From the NCBI GenBank assembly GCA_002315275.1, contig DCGN01000037.1, positions 1 through 6,982 on the forward strand: a stretch of 6,982 nucleotides of DNA, given 5' to 3'. Source of the DNA: Clostridiales bacterium UBA1777 (GTDB lineage Bacteria > Bacillota > Clostridia > Oscillospirales > Oscillospiraceae). The position numbers were made by a program, and so were the translations under genes. The notes under the pieces are model-generated. The model was not told the DNA's origin. It searched no databases and saw nothing but the letters and a program-made list of their open reading frames with translations. Positions 5,902 through 6,982 of this stretch are shown here, piece after piece. How positions within the stretch are numbered: position 1 is the stretch's first letter; every line of letters begins with the position of its first letter.

Positions 5902-6982
5902 TTACTTTACGCTCTCGAGAGTCTCGTAGTAAGCCTTTACGAAGCTTGCCTGAACGAACTGGAGGGGAGGATAATCCATGAGGGTCTCATCGCTGAGGCC
6001 GTCGAAGTCAAATGCCTGATGGAAGAGCTTGCTCTTGTTGAGGACAGCGAGCTTTGCCTCATCAAGGGGCTGGCCGACAACGTCAACATTTGCGCGGGGA
6101 GCGGAGTCGTAGACGGCGATCATGTTTGCCATGGAGGTGATGCACATAGGCTGATCGGCATCCTCGCAGACAACAGCCTCGGTGGACCATGCGCCGCGTG
6201 CGGAACCGGCCATGATAATGGGCTTGATGCCCTTCTTCTTGTTGTTTGCGTAAGAACGGTTCAGGATAGCGGTTGCGGCATAGTGGGAAACTTCGGTTGC
6301 CTCTGCTTCGTCCATACCGTCTGCGATGAGTTCTTTCTTGACAAAGTCATCAACGATACCGCCCATGAGAACGAGGAAGTCGCCATGGTCGCCTTCGCCG
6401 ATAATGTTGCCAAAGGTGTCATGCTGGAAGATGGAGAAATCAAGAGTCATGCAGAGACGGTAGCAATCTTCCTTGCGGAGAGCGGCAACGGTCTTGCGTG
6501 CTGCGGGAGTTGCGGGAATCTTGTAGACGACATTAGGATCGTCGGTCTTGAAGATGCGGCGGAACTCCTTCTCGAAGTAGCGGATGTCTGCTTCCATAGC
6601 ATCAGCGTCCATCAGAGTGGTGGGGTTGGGCTGGATGCATGCGAAGCCGTACTTACCGTCGGACAGCTCGTAGATGGGCTGGAGCTCTTTGCAGACTTCA
6701 GCAACAACGCGAACGTACATATTGGTGACGGTCTCTTCGGGAGTGAGGTTGGGGTAATCCTTGCGCAGGTCGGCAAGAAGAGCTGCCCACTCTGCGGGGT
6801 AGTCATTGCGGAAAACATTGACCTTTGCGGGGTTGGTGGTTACGAAGCGTGCGCCGCGGCGCAGAGACCAGTAGAAACCGGTAGCAAGGTCATGACCCCA
6901 GATGAAGCCCATACGGCCCATATCGTGCTGCTTGCAAAGGAAGGTGGAGCTTGCGGTCGCGATGGAAGCGACTTCCTTCTTT
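5902..6982 (-). CDS. Transaldolase-family (TAL/FSA) TIM-barrel protein, 5'-truncated by the window edge
   Basis: The frame runs to the window edge without a stop (359 residues visible), so the Met at 6921 is internal and the true start lies outside. Numbering from that Met, the family signs are VTTNP (27-31, the Asn of strand 2), D11 as the likely strand-1 Asp, the Schiff-base lysine K134 in VYKIPAT, T159 in CMTLDFS, and MAGSARG (237-243) with R242 matching the phosphate-binding Arg of the MGASFRN motif. Transaldolases move a dihydroxyacetone unit between sugar phosphates in the cytoplasmic pentose phosphate pathway. Two things are odd by eye: the acid E96 of E. coli TalB seems to be Gln (Q97 in ACIQPNP), and the SPFVGRILDW motif has become LMGGIVDDF, losing its Ser and Arg. 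Substrate may therefore differ from classical transaldolase. It has its own terminator at 5618-5644 and no evident link to the citrate operon. Confidence 0.7.
   Translation of the reverse strand, partial: KKEVASIATASSTFLCKQHDMGRMGFIWGHDLATGFYWSLRRGARFVTTNPAKVNVFRNDYPAEWAALLADLRKDYPNLTPEETVTNMYVRVVAEVCKELQPIYELSDGKYGFACIQPNPTTLMDADAMEADIRYFEKEFRRIFKTDDPNVVYKIPATPAARKTVAALRKEDCYRLCMTLDFSIFQHDTFGNIIGEGDHGDFLVLMGGIVDDFVKKELIADGMDEAEATEVSHYAATAILNRSYANNKKKGIKPIIMAGSARGAWSTEAVVCEDADQPMCITSMANMIAVYDSAPRANVDVVGQPLDEAKLAVLNKSKLFHQAFDFDGLSDETLMDYPPLQFVQASFVKAYYETLESVK

Noticed and set aside
5708..5929. A 73-codon + strand reading frame through the hairpin cluster.
   Set aside because: It is read through successive inverted repeats, has no ribosome binding site, and runs into the transaldolase-like gene on the opposite strand.

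Overview
The window comes from a moderately GC-rich anaerobic Firmicute, most likely a gut Clostridia of the Oscillospiraceae/Ruminococcaceae kind. This is inferred from the Clostridium kluyveri-type (Re)-citrate synthase, the short single-chain aconitase, the compact 4-base gene overlaps with purine-rich ribosome binding sites, and the palindrome-rich intergenic DNA. No taxonomic marker gene is present, so the assignment is an inference.

Layout. Bases 1-135 hold no gene I can support. A 50-residue cysteine-rich protein lies on the + strand at 136-288 and is followed by a strong hairpin terminator (307-350) that also sits at the end of a convergent operon. That operon runs right to left from a promoter near 5554: (Re)-citrate synthase (5486-4116), a GntR/FCD-family regulator (4119-3460), aconitase (3441-1510) and isocitrate dehydrogenase (1513-377). 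Synthase and regulator, and aconitase and dehydrogenase, each overlap by 4 bases (ATGA); the regulator-aconitase gap is 18 bases. Bases 5487-5901 are non-coding: the operon promoter with a near-perfect 26-base palindromic operator over its -10 box, an intrinsic terminator for the next gene, and a cluster of nested hairpins resembling an interspersed palindromic element. The right end (5902-6982) is a minus-strand gene, cut off at its 5' end, for a divergent transaldolase-family protein.

How the genes work together. The operon encodes the oxidative branch of an incomplete TCA cycle: oxaloacetate + acetyl-CoA to citrate, citrate to isocitrate, isocitrate to 2-oxoglutarate. In a fermenting anaerobe this mainly supplies 2-oxoglutarate for glutamate synthesis. 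The regulator is inside the operon and the promoter carries a FadR-type GTATAC palindrome, so the simplest reading is an autoregulated operon repressed by its second gene product, with a small carboxylate as probable effector. The most notable points are this operator/promoter arrangement, the hairpin cluster, the altered active-site motifs of the transaldolase-like protein, and the uncharacterised cysteine-rich small protein.
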